35,076 nucleotides of DNA from JAFDVL01 sp031398365 (GTDB lineage Bacteria > Acidobacteriota > Blastocatellia > RBC074): the NCBI GenBank assembly GCA_031398365.1, contig JANNND010000595.1, positions 1-35,076 on the forward strand, written 5' to 3'. The notes beneath the pieces are model-generated. The model had not been told where the DNA came from. It searched no databases and saw only the letters and a list, made by a program, of their open reading frames with translations. Shown piece by piece: positions 7,720 through 16,441 of the stretch (positions within the stretch are counted from its first letter, which is position 1; each line of letters starts with the position of its first letter). The translations under genes and the position numbers were made by a program.

Positions 7720-8976
7720 TTAAAGATTTAAAAAGCTCCCGAACATGCTTTTCACCTTAGCCGCCATGGAAAGTCCGGCGGTCACGTTGCGCCCTAATTT
7801 TGCCGGAGTGATTTGTCCACCGCGTCGTAAGGCGTACAGGGCTAACCCCACTGCGGTTGCATAACCTGGTGTCGAAACTTCACTGAAGGGGCTCCCCACA
7901 TCATGCGCGCCTGCCCGTCGCACCGGCGCATCAAAAATCTGCTCGGCCACCTCGACCATGCCTGTTAATAAGGAACCACCGCCCGTCAGAATGATGCCGC
8001 TGGATAATTGCCGATCAAATCCTGAGGCGCGAATTTCGTCCTGCACCTGAGTCAGTAATTCTTCGGCGCGCGGTTCTAAAATACCGCAAAGAATGTCCCG
8101 GGAAAGCAACCGCGGTTCACGTCCTCCCACGCTTGGCACTTCAATCATCTCCCCGGCAGTGTGCTGATCCAGTAATTGTCGGTAGGTACAGCCGAACAAA
8201 CGCTTGATGCGCTCTGCCTCGGGAATCGGCGTGCGCAAACCGAAAGCAATATCGTTGGTGAAATGGTTTCCACCAATCGGAAAGACTGCTGTGTGCCAGA
8301 TAGAACCGCGTTGATAGATGGCCAGATTTGTTGTTTCACCACCAATGTCCACGAGGGCCGTACCAAATTCGCGATCTTCATCATTCAAGATCGCTTCGGC
8401 TGCCGCCAGTGGTGCCAGCAACATGTCTGCAACTATCAATCCAGCGCGGTTGACACTGGTAATGATGTTTTGTTTGGCTGCAATGGGACTCGTAATAATT
8501 CGTACCGAAACCGCCAATCGTGAACCCAGCATACCGAGCGGATCGCCGATGCCGTCCTGATCGTCAACCGTATATTCCTGCGGCAAGACGTCGGCAATTT
8601 CACGTCCTGAGGGAAGCGAAACGGCACAGGCGCCGTCAATCACTCGCTGCACATCTTCGCGCGTGATTTCACGATGCCGCGAAGACACGGCAATCACGCC
8701 TTGACTGTTGTGGCCTTTGATATGTGACCCGCCGAGCGCGACGTGCGCGTCTTCCGCATGCAACCCGGAAGTGCGTTCCGCCAATTCAATGGCGCGCTTG
8801 ATGGATTCCACCGCCGCATCGGGATTGACGATGACGCCTTTGCGCAAGCCTTTCGATTCGGCCTCGCCAATGCCCACGACTTCCAATTTGCCATCCAATG
8901 GCTCGGCAAAAATGGCGCGCACGTTTGTTGTGCCGATGTCGAGACCGACAATATGATTTGAGTATTTTTTAGCCAT
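7720..8976 (-). CDS. ftsA: Cell division protein FtsA
   Basis: FtsA is the actin-like ATPase that anchors FtsZ to the membrane. The 418-aa protein starts with the actin phosphate-1 motif VGLDIGTTNVRAIFAE (10-25). It has the SHS2 1C-domain region (SGLHAEDAHVALGGSHIKG), the phosphate-2 segment ALVDIGGETTNLAIY and the adenosine motif ILTGGGSLLTGMVE. It ends in a short amphipathic tail, KVKSMFGSFLNL, the membrane-targeting helix. The start at 8976 has AGAGG about 9 bases upstream. It lies 29 bp after ftsQ. Confidence 0.97.
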   Translation of the reverse strand: MAKKYSNHIVGLDIGTTNVRAIFAEPLDGKLEVVGIGEAESKGLRKGVIVNPDAAVESIKRAIELAERTSGLHAEDAHVALGGSHIKGHNSQGVIAVSSRHREITREDVQRVIDGACAVSLPSGREIADVLPQEYTVDDQDGIGDPLGMLGSRLAVSVRIITSPIAAKQNIITSVNRAGLIVADMLLAPLAAAEAILNDEDREFGTALVDIGGETTNLAIYQRGSIWHTAVFPIGGNHFTNDIAFGLRTPIPEAERIKRLFGCTYRQLLDQHTAGEMIEVPSVGGREPRLLSRDILCGILEPRAEELLTQVQDEIRASGFDRQLSSGIILTGGGSLLTGMVEVAEQIFDAPVRRAGAHDVGSPFSEVSTPGYATAVGLALYALRRGGQITPAKLGRNVTAGLSMAAKVKSMFGSFLNL

Positions 8977-9005
8977 AATCTAATACCTCTTTCGGTGAGG
9001 AGCTA

Positions 9006-10109
9006 TTATTCAAGCCCAACGATTACGCGCTCCGGGTGCGTCACGTTGAGATAGGAGATGCGATTGCCGTTGATTAACTTTTCCGCATCTGCAATTTTGA
9101 AAAAACCGAGGGCCGAAAGGTCTTTGCGTTCGATGGCATCCAGAACTTTAATAGCCTTTTCCAGCCGAGGCCGAAATTCCGCCGCCCCCACCATTACGCT
9201 CACCTGACGCTTCAATAAATGAAAGCGTACGCCTTGCACGTCTTTCAGGCTGACTTCATCAATCTCTTCTGAGAGCTTTGCGCCGCCCTGATCCAACTCA
9301 TTCATCATCTTTTGGTACACTTCCATGCGCCGCTGATTCGCCGCCTTGACCTCTTCGCCGCTGCCTTCTTCCAGTCCACTAATGATGGGCGGAACGTTCT
9401 GCATTTGGTTGAAGTCAAGTTCCCCCAAACTGCGCCCGTCGCGATCCACCCATACGACTGCATTATTGGGGGTATGCCACGGCGCGACTGGCTCGCGTTC
9501 GTGAATCGTGACGCGCAGGGAATCGGGCAGCACGCGCGAAACCTCGGCTTCGCGCACCCACGGATTCTTTTCCAGGGTGGCCCGAATCATTTGTAAATCC
9601 AATTGCCACAGACTGCGTGATTTGTATGGCTCCAGCGTGCGCTGTAATTCTTCCGGCGTCGCCTGTTTGGCTCCCTGCAATTCAATTTCTTTCAGGATGA
9701 ATAACTGCGAACCGGTGAATTTGTCATACGCCATCACGCTGCCGACCAATAAAATCAGGGCGGCGAGCGCGATCATCGCAACGTACACCCAACGTTTGGT
9801 GGCATCGCTGACCTGCGCCTGTCGTGGACGTTTTTCGGCGCGCCCGGCTGGGCTTTCCTTTTTCCGTGCTTCGCGACGCTCGGTGGCGCGTTGTTGGCGT
9901 CGCTCTTGCAGGTCGCGTTCATAGCGAGCCTGATAATCGCGTTCATCAACCTCGCGTTTTTCCAGCGGCTGATCGTCGGGCAAGCCGCGTCGCTGCCCTG
10001 CGGAAGTCCGCACACCGGTAATGACCGATGAAGTTTGCACTCCGCGCCGCTGATGCCGTTCTGCCATATTGCTGTAATCGGGCTTTCCCTTGTCTTGTGA
10101 TGAGGCCAT
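9006..10109 (-). CDS. ftsQ: Cell division protein FtsQ
   Basis: FtsQ is the bitopic periplasmic scaffold of the divisome. From the ATG at 10109 (8 bp after the murC stop) it is 367 aa. It has an unusually long charged cytoplasmic tail (1-106, rich in Arg, Glu and Gln), one membrane helix (about 107-127, WVYVAMIALAALILLVGSVM), a POTRA domain (about 135-205, FILKEIELQGAKQATPEEL onward) and the FtsQ/DivIB beta domain. The motif NPWVREAEVSRVLPDSLRVTIHEREPVA is typical of the family. An alternative ATG at 10067 exists; an upstream frame start at 10151 lies inside murC and is rejected. Confidence 0.92.
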   Translation of the reverse strand: MASSQDKGKPDYSNMAERHQRRGVQTSSVITGVRTSAGQRRGLPDDQPLEKREVDERDYQARYERDLQERRQQRATERREARKKESPAGRAEKRPRQAQVSDATKRWVYVAMIALAALILLVGSVMAYDKFTGSQLFILKEIELQGAKQATPEELQRTLEPYKSRSLWQLDLQMIRATLEKNPWVREAEVSRVLPDSLRVTIHEREPVAPWHTPNNAVVWVDRDGRSLGELDFNQMQNVPPIISGLEEGSGEEVKAANQRRMEVYQKMMNELDQGGAKLSEEIDEVSLKDVQGVRFHLLKRQVSVMVGAAEFRPRLEKAIKVLDAIERKDLSALGFFKIADAEKLINGNRISYLNVTHPERVIVGLE

Positions 10110-10117
10110 AAAAAAAG

Positions 10118-11485
10118 TTACGTTGCTAAAAATTCTTCCCCGGCTTTCCACACGCTGCCCGCACCCAGCGTCAGCACCAAATCATCCGGCTGCACGACCT
10201 CCGCGATGGCCTGTGCGCCCTGGTCAACGCTGCCGATATAACGCACGTTGCGATGTCCGAAACGTTCGATGTCTTCGGCCAATGCCTGCGCGGTAATGCC
10301 TTCAATCGGCTCTTCGCTGGCGGCATAAATGTCCGTCAGCAGCACCACGTCTGCATCATAGAAGCTGCGCGCAAAGTCTTCGCGTAAGGCCGCAGTGCGT
10401 GTGTAGCGGTGCGGTTGGAAGAGCGTGACGAGCCGCCGCCCACTTGATTTCGCCGCCGCCAGAGTGGCGCGAATTTCCGTGGGGTGATGGCCATAATCGT
10501 CAACCACCAAAATGTTCTCGGCACGAGTGCCTTTGACCTGAAACCGCCGTTCAGCGCCGCGAAACGTTTCAAGCGCTGAGGCGATGATTTCAAACGAGAG
10601 TTCCAAATCCAGCCCCACCGCAATCGCGGCCATCGCGTTGCTGATGTTGTGCAAGCCCGGCACGTTCAATCCCACACGACCTAAATCCTGGCCGCGATAT
10701 TTGACGTTGAAAGCCGAGCCAAAACGGTCGTGCATCACTTCGATTTGCGAGGCGGAAATGTCCGCTTGCGCCGTCATCCCGTACGTAATCATCCGACGCG
10801 TGATCTGCGGGATAATCGTTTGCACGTGGGGATCATCAAGGCAAATGATGACCGCGCCGTAAAAGGGAACCTTATTCACGAATTGCACGAAATGCGCCTG
10901 AATGTCCTCTAGGTCTTTATAAAAATCCAGATGCTCGCGATCTATGTTGGTGACCACGGCGATGGTCGGTGAGAGTTTCAAAAAGCTCTTATCGCTTTCA
11001 TCAGCTTCGACCAAAATAAAATCGCCTTTGCCGAGCTTCGCATTGCTGCCCCACGCGTTCAGACGCCCACCCACTACAACCGTTGGATCAAGGCCACCCT
11101 GCGTCAAAACAAAGGCCGTCATCGAAGTTGTCGTTGTCTTGCCATGCGAGCCTGCGATGGCGATGCCATATTTCAAGCGCATCAGTTCCGCCAACATTTC
11201 CGCGCGCGGAATCACAGGGATTTGCTTGCGCAATGCTTCGATAACTTCAGGATTGTCCGCGCGCACGGCGGTTGACGTCACCAGCACATTCGCGCCCACA
11301 ATATTGGCCGCGTTATGGCCTTCGCAAATGATGCCGCCCAAATTTTCCAGCCGATCTGTAATCGCCGTACGTTTCACGTCCGAGCCGGATACACGGTAGC
11401 CAAGGTTCAGCAGCACCTCGGCGATGCCGCTCATGCCGATGCCGCCGATACCGACGAAATGAATGTGCTGAAACTTGGAAAACAT
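10118..11485 (-). CDS. murC: UDP-N-acetylmuramate--L-alanine ligase MurC
   Basis: MurC adds L-Ala to UDP-MurNAc using ATP, the first peptide step of peptidoglycan synthesis in the cytoplasm. The 455-aa sequence has the N-terminal UDP-binding motif VGIGGIGMSGIAE (11-23), the ATP P-loop GSHGKTTTT at 112-120, the central NIDREHLDFY segment and the C-terminal ligase motif DDYGHHPTEIRA. Length is normal. No ribosome site precedes the ATG at 11485; the 100-bp spacer upstream is occupied by heptamer repeats. In many bacteria murB follows murC, but here ftsQ follows directly. Confidence 0.97.
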   Translation of the reverse strand: MFSKFQHIHFVGIGGIGMSGIAEVLLNLGYRVSGSDVKRTAITDRLENLGGIICEGHNAANIVGANVLVTSTAVRADNPEVIEALRKQIPVIPRAEMLAELMRLKYGIAIAGSHGKTTTTSMTAFVLTQGGLDPTVVVGGRLNAWGSNAKLGKGDFILVEADESDKSFLKLSPTIAVVTNIDREHLDFYKDLEDIQAHFVQFVNKVPFYGAVIICLDDPHVQTIIPQITRRMITYGMTAQADISASQIEVMHDRFGSAFNVKYRGQDLGRVGLNVPGLHNISNAMAAIAVGLDLELSFEIIASALETFRGAERRFQVKGTRAENILVVDDYGHHPTEIRATLAAAKSSGRRLVTLFQPHRYTRTAALREDFARSFYDADVVLLTDIYAASEEPIEGITAQALAEDIERFGHRNVRYIGSVDQGAQAIAEVVQPDDLVLTLGAGSVWKAGEEFLAT

Positions 11486-11493
11486 AAATTCAA

Positions 11494-11584
11494 AAAATCA
11501 AAAGGCAAAAGGCAAATATCAAAAGGCAAAAGGGCGGAACTTCATCAATTCTCAATTCTCAATTATTTTTTGCCTTTTGATTTT
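11494..11584. repeat. murG-murC spacer: heptamer repeats and a 17-bp inverted repeat
   Basis: Five in-phase heptamers at 11499-11533 read CAAAAGG, CAAAAGG, CAAATAT, CAAAAGG, CAAAAGG. A second array at 11546-11564 reads CAATTCT, CAATTCT, CAATT. In addition AAAATCAAAAGGCAAAA (11494-11510) is perfectly complementary to 11568-11584, so the transcript could fold into a 17-bp stem enclosing both arrays. There is no coding potential. Confidence 0.85.
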
Positions 11585-11585
11585 C

Positions 11586-12671
11586 CTACCGCGAAATCCT
11601 CTCTGCTAAATCAACGACTCTAACGGCGGCGTCTGGATGTGCCAACGTTTTACTGGCGGCACTCATCGCGGCACGTCGTTCCGGGTCTTTGGCCAACACC
11701 AATAACTCGCTGGCCAATCGTTCGCCGCTCAATTCCGATTGCAAAATCATGCGGCCTGCGCCTGCGCGTTCGACAGCTTCGGCGTTCTTACGCTGATGAT
11801 CGTCGGCAGCCCAGGGCAACGGAATCATAATCGCGGGGCGCCCCGCCGCCGCCAGTTCCGCAACGGTCGTTGCGCCAGCGCGAGAAATCACGAAATCCGC
11901 TTTGGTAAACTCCTCGACCATTTTTTCGATGAACGGCTTGACCTCCACTTGCAAGGGCGAGGTCGCGTAAGCCGCTTTGACTTTTTCAAAATCCAATTCG
12001 CCCGTTTGATGCACAATCGCCAATTCGTCCTTGTTCGCTGCTAATGCTGGCAACGCGTTCATCATGGCTTCGTTGATTGCGCGCGCGCCCTGACTGCCGC
12101 CGGTAATCAAAACATTCGTCACGCTGCCTGGCGTTCGCGGCGGCACACTGAAAAACTCTGCGCGCACCGGATTGCCCGTGATTTCAGCTTTGCCGCGAAA
12201 GAACGATTGCGCTTCGGCAAATGACACGGCAGCGGCTTTGACAAAGCGCGCCAACACGCGATTTGTAAAGCCGGGCAGTGCGTTTTGTTCTGCCACCATC
12301 GTCGGCACGCGCATGAACGAGGCCGCCAACAACATTGGCCCCGAAGCATAACCGCCCACGCCAATCACGACGTCAGGTCTATATTTCCGAAGCAAAGAAC
12401 GAACGGCAAAAAAACTTTTGGGCAGCATCAACAACGACCTGCCGCGCTTGGCGATGCTCACACCTTTTAAGGCAGCGACTTCGATCAATTCCAGTGCAAA
12501 ACCTTCGCGCGGCACGATTTTGGTTTCCAGTCCGCGCGCTGTGCCAACAAAAATAACTTCGCATTTTGGATTGCGCCGTCTGAACTCCTGAGCAATCGCG
12601 ATGCCTGGATAGATATGACCGCCTGTGCCTCCGCCAGCAATAATCACAGAGCCAATTACGGCATCACTCAT
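11586..12671 (-). CDS. murG: Undecaprenyl-PP-MurNAc-pentapeptide GlcNAc transferase MurG
   Basis: MurG converts lipid I to lipid II at the inner face of the membrane. From the ATG at 12671 it is 361 aa, with the GT-B N-terminal motif IIAGGGTGGHIYPG near 10-23, GVGGYASGP, AEQNALPGFTNR, the second glycine loop ITGGSQGARAINE and the donor-site block ISRAGATTVAELAAAGRPAIMIPLP. The ATG overlaps the ftsW stop as ATGA, which strongly supports this start and translational coupling; AGGCAGGA sits just upstream. A frame opening at 12905 runs antiparallel to nothing conserved and is rejected. Confidence 0.96.
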   Translation of the reverse strand: MSDAVIGSVIIAGGGTGGHIYPGIAIAQEFRRRNPKCEVIFVGTARGLETKIVPREGFALELIEVAALKGVSIAKRGRSLLMLPKSFFAVRSLLRKYRPDVVIGVGGYASGPMLLAASFMRVPTMVAEQNALPGFTNRVLARFVKAAAVSFAEAQSFFRGKAEITGNPVRAEFFSVPPRTPGSVTNVLITGGSQGARAINEAMMNALPALAANKDELAIVHQTGELDFEKVKAAYATSPLQVEVKPFIEKMVEEFTKADFVISRAGATTVAELAAAGRPAIMIPLPWAADDHQRKNAEAVERAGAGRMILQSELSGERLASELLVLAKDPERRAAMSAASKTLAHPDAAVRVVDLAERISR

Positions 12672-13804
12672 TCCTGCCTCGCTTGCTCTGAAATGTTGAG
12701 CAACACGCCCACCGCAGCGAGTGCAAATAACAATGACGAACCGCCCGCGCTGACAAATGGCAGCGGGATTCCTTTCGTCGGCACCAGACTGAGCACCACG
12801 CTCATATTGAAAAATGCCTGCGCAATCAACATCGTCGTCAAGCCGATGCCTAACAATTGACCGAACTGATCCGGCGCGCGAAAGCTGGCTTTCAAGCAAC
12901 GCCATAACAAAATGCCAAACACGACGACCACCAAGACCGAGCCGATAAAACCAAGCTCTTCGCCAATTACCGCAAAGATAAAATCGGTGCGCGCTTCGGG
13001 CAAATAGCCGAGCTTTTGTTTGCCGCTGCCCAGACCCACGCCTGAAATTCCGCCCGACCCAACGGCGTAAAGCGATTGCAGAATCTGATAGCCTGTCCCC
13101 TGCGGATCCGTTTCAGGATTCAGGAAGACCGTCAGCCGTCCCCGCCGAAATGGTGTCAGCCAAATGAATACCCATCCAATCAACGCGACCGGCACTGCCA
13201 GCGCCAATAAATGCCAAAACGGCACTTTGCCGACCAGCATCATCACGACGAAAATAATGCCGATCATGAAGGCTGTGCCAAGATCAGGCTCTTTCAAAAT
13301 CAAGGCCATCAGGATCCCTGTGACAACAGCGGCGGGGATAAAGGTCGCTTGGAAGCTGCCCTGTTCATCACTTTCATTGCGGCGCGTCAGGAAGTACGCC
13401 ATAAACGCGATGAACGCGAGTTTCGCCAACTCCGATGGTTGCGCCGAAAGCGAGCCAAACGTAATCCAGCGATGTGCGCCGTTGCGGGCTTTGAAGAAAA
13501 ACACCGCGAGCAACAAGACGACACTGACCCCAAGCAGCAATAGAATCAGGGCTGGCGAGGCATAACGCTGATAATCAATCCGCATCAGGATCAACATCGC
13601 CACAATGCCGCCCACCGCCCAGGCCAATTGTCGTAGCGCAAAATGAAATGAGCCGCCAAATTTGTCGCTCGGTACGGCCCCCGATGCGCTGTAGACCATG
13701 ACCAGACCGAACAGCGCCAAGCCAACCGCTGAACACGCCAGCAACATGTCCCATTGTGCTTCTTCAATCGCTTCGAAAAATCTGTTTGTCGTTTGCGTTG
13801 CCAT
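12668..13804 (-). CDS. ftsW: Septal peptidoglycan polymerase FtsW (SEDS family)
   Basis: FtsW polymerises lipid II into glycan strands together with the class B PBP. It is 378 aa from the ATG at 13804, with about ten hydrophobic segments. SEDS signatures are visible: VYSASGA after the first helix, NGAHRWITFGSLSAQPSE, the catalytic-Asp segment LKEPDLGTAFM, GSGGISGVGLGSGKQKLGYLPEARTDFIFAVIGEELGF, and PFVSAGGSSLL near the end. An in-frame start at 13828 would overlap the murD stop; 13804 lies 13 bp after it and is preferred. The stop overlaps the murG start. Confidence 0.95.
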   Translation of the reverse strand: MATQTTNRFFEAIEEAQWDMLLACSAVGLALFGLVMVYSASGAVPSDKFGGSFHFALRQLAWAVGGIVAMLILMRIDYQRYASPALILLLLGVSVVLLLAVFFFKARNGAHRWITFGSLSAQPSELAKLAFIAFMAYFLTRRNESDEQGSFQATFIPAAVVTGILMALILKEPDLGTAFMIGIIFVVMMLVGKVPFWHLLALAVPVALIGWVFIWLTPFRRGRLTVFLNPETDPQGTGYQILQSLYAVGSGGISGVGLGSGKQKLGYLPEARTDFIFAVIGEELGFIGSVLVVVVFGILLWRCLKASFRAPDQFGQLLGIGLTTMLIAQAFFNMSVVLSLVPTKGIPLPFVSAGGSSLLFALAAVGVLLNISEQARQE

Positions 13805-13817
13805 ACGTTTGTGCTTC

Positions 13818-15167
13818 TTAATGTTCAATTCTCAATTGCCACACAGCTTCCTTAAAAACGTACCCACGATGTTCGTAATTATCGAACATATCAAAGCTGG
13901 CACAGGCCGGAGCGAGCAAAACAACGTCACCGCTTTGTGCCAAACTACTCCCCAACTTGACCGCGTCAGACATGGTTGCCGCGCGCTGCAACGGCTTAGT
14001 GTTTTCCAGTGCTGCGGCGATTTTGTCGGCGGCGGCTCCAATCAGAATGACGTGTGTGCAGCGGGATTGGATCAAGGGCGCAAGCGGCGCGTAATCACCG
14101 CCCTTGTCTTTGCCGCCCAGAATCACGATCACGCCTTTATCAAACGCTTCGAGCGCTTTGATAGTTGAATCAACATTGGTTGCCTTCGAATCGTTGTAAA
14201 ACTTTACGCCGTTTATTTCGCTCACAAATTCCAAACGATGCTCGACGCCTTTGAAGCTGCGAATCGTCGCGCGCATCGCCTCCGGTGCTGCGCCGCAAAC
14301 CAGACCAACCGCCAACGTCGCCATCACATTTTCCAAATTGTGCGCGCCGCGAATGCCAATTTCATGGCGTGCCATCAAAGTCTTCTCCATGCCATTGGCA
14401 CGCGCAACCACCTTGTCGCCGCGCAGGAAGATGCCCTCATCCAACTCGCGCTTGCAGCTAAAAAAAGTTTTATGCGCATTTGTCTGCATTGCTGCGACGC
14501 GTTCGTCATCGGCATTCAGCACGGCCAAATCTTCCGGCGTTTGATTGCGAAAGATGTTGGCTTTGGCGGCGGCATACGCGTCTATCGAATCGTAGCGATC
14601 CAAATGATCGGGCGTAATGTTCAGCAACACGGCGGCAAACAAATGCAGCGACGTGACCGCTTCAAGTTGAAAGCTGCTCAATTCGATTACGGTGAAACCA
14701 TCGTCACGCGAAGTTTCGACCAATGAAATCAGGGGCGTGCCAATGTTACCGCCGACTTGCGTGGGCAAGTCCGCCTGTTGCAGCACTTCACCGAGCAATG
14801 TCGTCGTTGTCGTTTTACCGTTGGAACCGGTGATGCCGATCAAGCGCCCGCGCAAAAACCGCACGGCCAATTCGATTTCGCTGATGATCGGCACGCCTGC
14901 GGACTTGGCGTTTTGAAATGGCTCCAGCGCGAGCGGCACGCCGGGGCTGGCAACGATCAAATCTGCATTTTCAAAGAGCGCGGTCGGGTGTGATCCCGCG
15001 ACGACCTCAATGCCCTGGGCTTGCAACTGTGCGGCGGCGGCAATTTTCTCTTCCGGCTGCGCATCGTTGGCAGTGACGTGTGCGCCGCGCACGTGCAGGA
15101 ACTCAGCGGCAGCGAAGCCACTTTTGCCCAAACCAACCACCAGAATTTTTTTGCCAGCAAGTTCCAT
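13818..15167 (-). CDS. murD: UDP-MurNAc-L-Ala--D-glutamate ligase MurD
   Basis: MurD adds D-Glu to UDP-MurNAc-L-Ala. The 449-aa protein has an N-terminal Rossmann-like motif VVGLGKSGFAAAEFL (10-24), P-loop GSNGKTTTT at 114-122, the NITPDHLDRY central motif and the C-terminal FYNDSKATNVDS and LGGKDKGGDY blocks. Length is normal. The last codons (residues QLRIEH) are formed by 1.7 copies of the same CAATTCT heptamer seen in the murG-murC spacer (13826-13837), so the repeat has become part of the reading frame end. No ribosome site is visible at 15167. Confidence 0.97.
   Translation of the reverse strand: MELAGKKILVVGLGKSGFAAAEFLHVRGAHVTANDAQPEEKIAAAAQLQAQGIEVVAGSHPTALFENADLIVASPGVPLALEPFQNAKSAGVPIISEIELAVRFLRGRLIGITGSNGKTTTTTLLGEVLQQADLPTQVGGNIGTPLISLVETSRDDGFTVIELSSFQLEAVTSLHLFAAVLLNITPDHLDRYDSIDAYAAAKANIFRNQTPEDLAVLNADDERVAAMQTNAHKTFFSCKRELDEGIFLRGDKVVARANGMEKTLMARHEIGIRGAHNLENVMATLAVGLVCGAAPEAMRATIRSFKGVEHRLEFVSEINGVKFYNDSKATNVDSTIKALEAFDKGVIVILGGKDKGGDYAPLAPLIQSRCTHVILIGAAADKIAAALENTKPLQRAATMSDAVKLGSSLAQSGDVVLLAPACASFDMFDNYEHRGYVFKEAVWQLRIEH
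13826..13837. repeat. CAATTCT heptamer repeat at the end of murD
   Basis: CAATTCT followed by CAATT, 1.7 units of the heptamer also found at 11546-11564. It encodes the murD C-terminus. Taken alone it is short; it matters because the same unit recurs in the cluster. Confidence 0.5.
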
Positions 15168-15175
15168 GAATAATT

Positions 15176-15203
15176 GGAACAGTACCGCGCGTGGTGCTGT
15201 TCC
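15176..15203. repeat. Inverted repeat between murD and mraY
   Basis: GGAACAGTACC (15176-15186) and GGTGCTGTTCC (15193-15203) form an 11-bp stem with one mismatch and a 6-base GC loop. It fills most of the 39-bp mraY-murD spacer. There is no T tract, so it looks more like an RNA-stability hairpin or REP-like element than a terminator. Confidence 0.7.
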
Positions 15204-15206
15204 GGC

Positions 15207-16325
15207 TTAGCGCAACTTCAAGGTCGAAAGCGCCAACAAGGCAAATAACAACGCCGCGATCAAAAAACGAAAGACGATTTTCGATTCTTTCCAACCTGAT
15301 AATTCAAAGTGATGGTGCAGCGGCGACATCTTGAAGACGCGTTTCTTCGTCAGCTTAAACGACGCCACTTGAATGATGACGGACAGCGCTTCGATCATGA
15401 ACACGCCGCCGATAATCGCCAGCACAATTTCCTGCTTGATGATGACGGCAATCGTCGCCAGCGTGCCGCCAATCCCCAGCGCGCCCACATCGCCCATAAA
15501 CACTTCAGCCGGGGGCGCATTGAACCAGAGGAAACCGAGGCTTGCGCCCACCAGTGCGCCTCCCACCACCGTCAATTCGGCGATGGTCAAATCGCCGGTT
15601 CCCGTGCTGCGTACCAAGTCGAGGTATTCGGCAAACTTCGCGTGACCGGTGATGTACACCAGCGCGGTCAATGCCGAGGCTGCGACGACCGTCACGCTGA
15701 TTGCCAGACCATCCAAACCATCGGTCAAATTCACAGCGTTCGAGCAAAACACGGTGAAGAGCATGATGAAGCTCAGATACAGCCAGAAGGGCAGGAGCGG
15801 TTGGAATTCCTTGAAGAACGGAACGCTCAGCACCCAGCTATAATTCGTCAATTGCTTCAGCATCAGCCCCACCACCAACGCCGTAGCAAATTGTCCGAGC
15901 AATTTTTGTTTGCCCGTTAAGCCCAGGCTGCGCTTCCGCTTGATCTTGATGTAATCGTCAAAAAAGCCCACCAGCGAAAAGCCCAGCGTTCCCACCAGCG
16001 CGATCCACAAATACCGATTTTTCAAATCCGCCCAAAGCAGTGCCGAGCCAATGACGGAGCCAATCACCAACACGCCTCCCATCGTGGGCGTACCTTTCTT
16101 GGCCTGATGATGTGCCGGGCCTTCTGCGCGAATTTCCTGCCCGAACTTGAATTCGCGCAACTTGCGGATCATCTTTGGCCCCAGCACCAGGCTGATTAAG
16201 AAGGCCGTGATGGTCGCGTATGCAGTGCGAAAGGTGACGTACTGGAAAACGTTGAAGGGCTTCAGCACCGGATACAAATGTGCATACTGCTCAAAAAGAA
16301 GCTTGTAGAATAAGTAATAGAGCAT
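15207..16325 (-). CDS. mraY: Phospho-MurNAc-pentapeptide transferase MraY
   Basis: MraY moves phospho-MurNAc-pentapeptide onto undecaprenyl phosphate to give lipid I. It is a 372-aa polytopic membrane protein with about ten helices. Family motifs are intact: GPAHHQAKKGTPTMGG, FFDDYIKIKRKRSLGLTGKQKL with the paired Asp, NAVNLTDGLDGLA, the FMGDVGALGIGG loop and the HHHFELSGWKESKIVFRF histidine motif near the C-terminus. GAGG lies 4 bases before the ATG at 16325. The spacer to murF is 116 bp and carries degenerate heptamers. Confidence 0.97.
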   Translation of the reverse strand: MLYYLFYKLLFEQYAHLYPVLKPFNVFQYVTFRTAYATITAFLISLVLGPKMIRKLREFKFGQEIRAEGPAHHQAKKGTPTMGGVLVIGSVIGSALLWADLKNRYLWIALVGTLGFSLVGFFDDYIKIKRKRSLGLTGKQKLLGQFATALVVGLMLKQLTNYSWVLSVPFFKEFQPLLPFWLYLSFIMLFTVFCSNAVNLTDGLDGLAISVTVVAASALTALVYITGHAKFAEYLDLVRSTGTGDLTIAELTVVGGALVGASLGFLWFNAPPAEVFMGDVGALGIGGTLATIAVIIKQEIVLAIIGGVFMIEALSVIIQVASFKLTKKRVFKMSPLHHHFELSGWKESKIVFRFLIAALLFALLALSTLKLR

Positions 16326-16350
16326 TCTGCCTCAGGTGGATTGGAGCTAT

Positions 16351-16437
16351 GAGATTTGAAATTTGAGATTCAGCCTAATTGCTATCAGTGACAGTTCCTG
16401 TCAGACAGCGAATCTCAAACCTCTAATTTCAACTCTC
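16351..16437. repeat. murF-mraY spacer: degenerate heptamers around a small hairpin
   Basis: GAGATTT, GAAATTT, GAGATTC at 16351-16371 repeat with a period of seven. After a TGACAG/CTGTCA hairpin (16389-16394 and 16398-16403), the opposite-sense series GAATCTC, AAACCTC, TAATTTC, AACTCTC follows up to about 16437. The two flanks are roughly complementary, so the whole spacer can fold. No coding potential. Confidence 0.75.
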
Positions 16438-16441
16438 TAAT

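Noticed and set aside
11494..11584. CRISPR array
   Set aside because: The units are 7 bases with no spacers between them, so they are simple tandem repeats.
12672..12905. N-terminal extension of murG
   Set aside because: It overlaps the end of ftsW in another frame and resembles no MurG. The ATG at 12671 overlaps the ftsW stop as ATGA.
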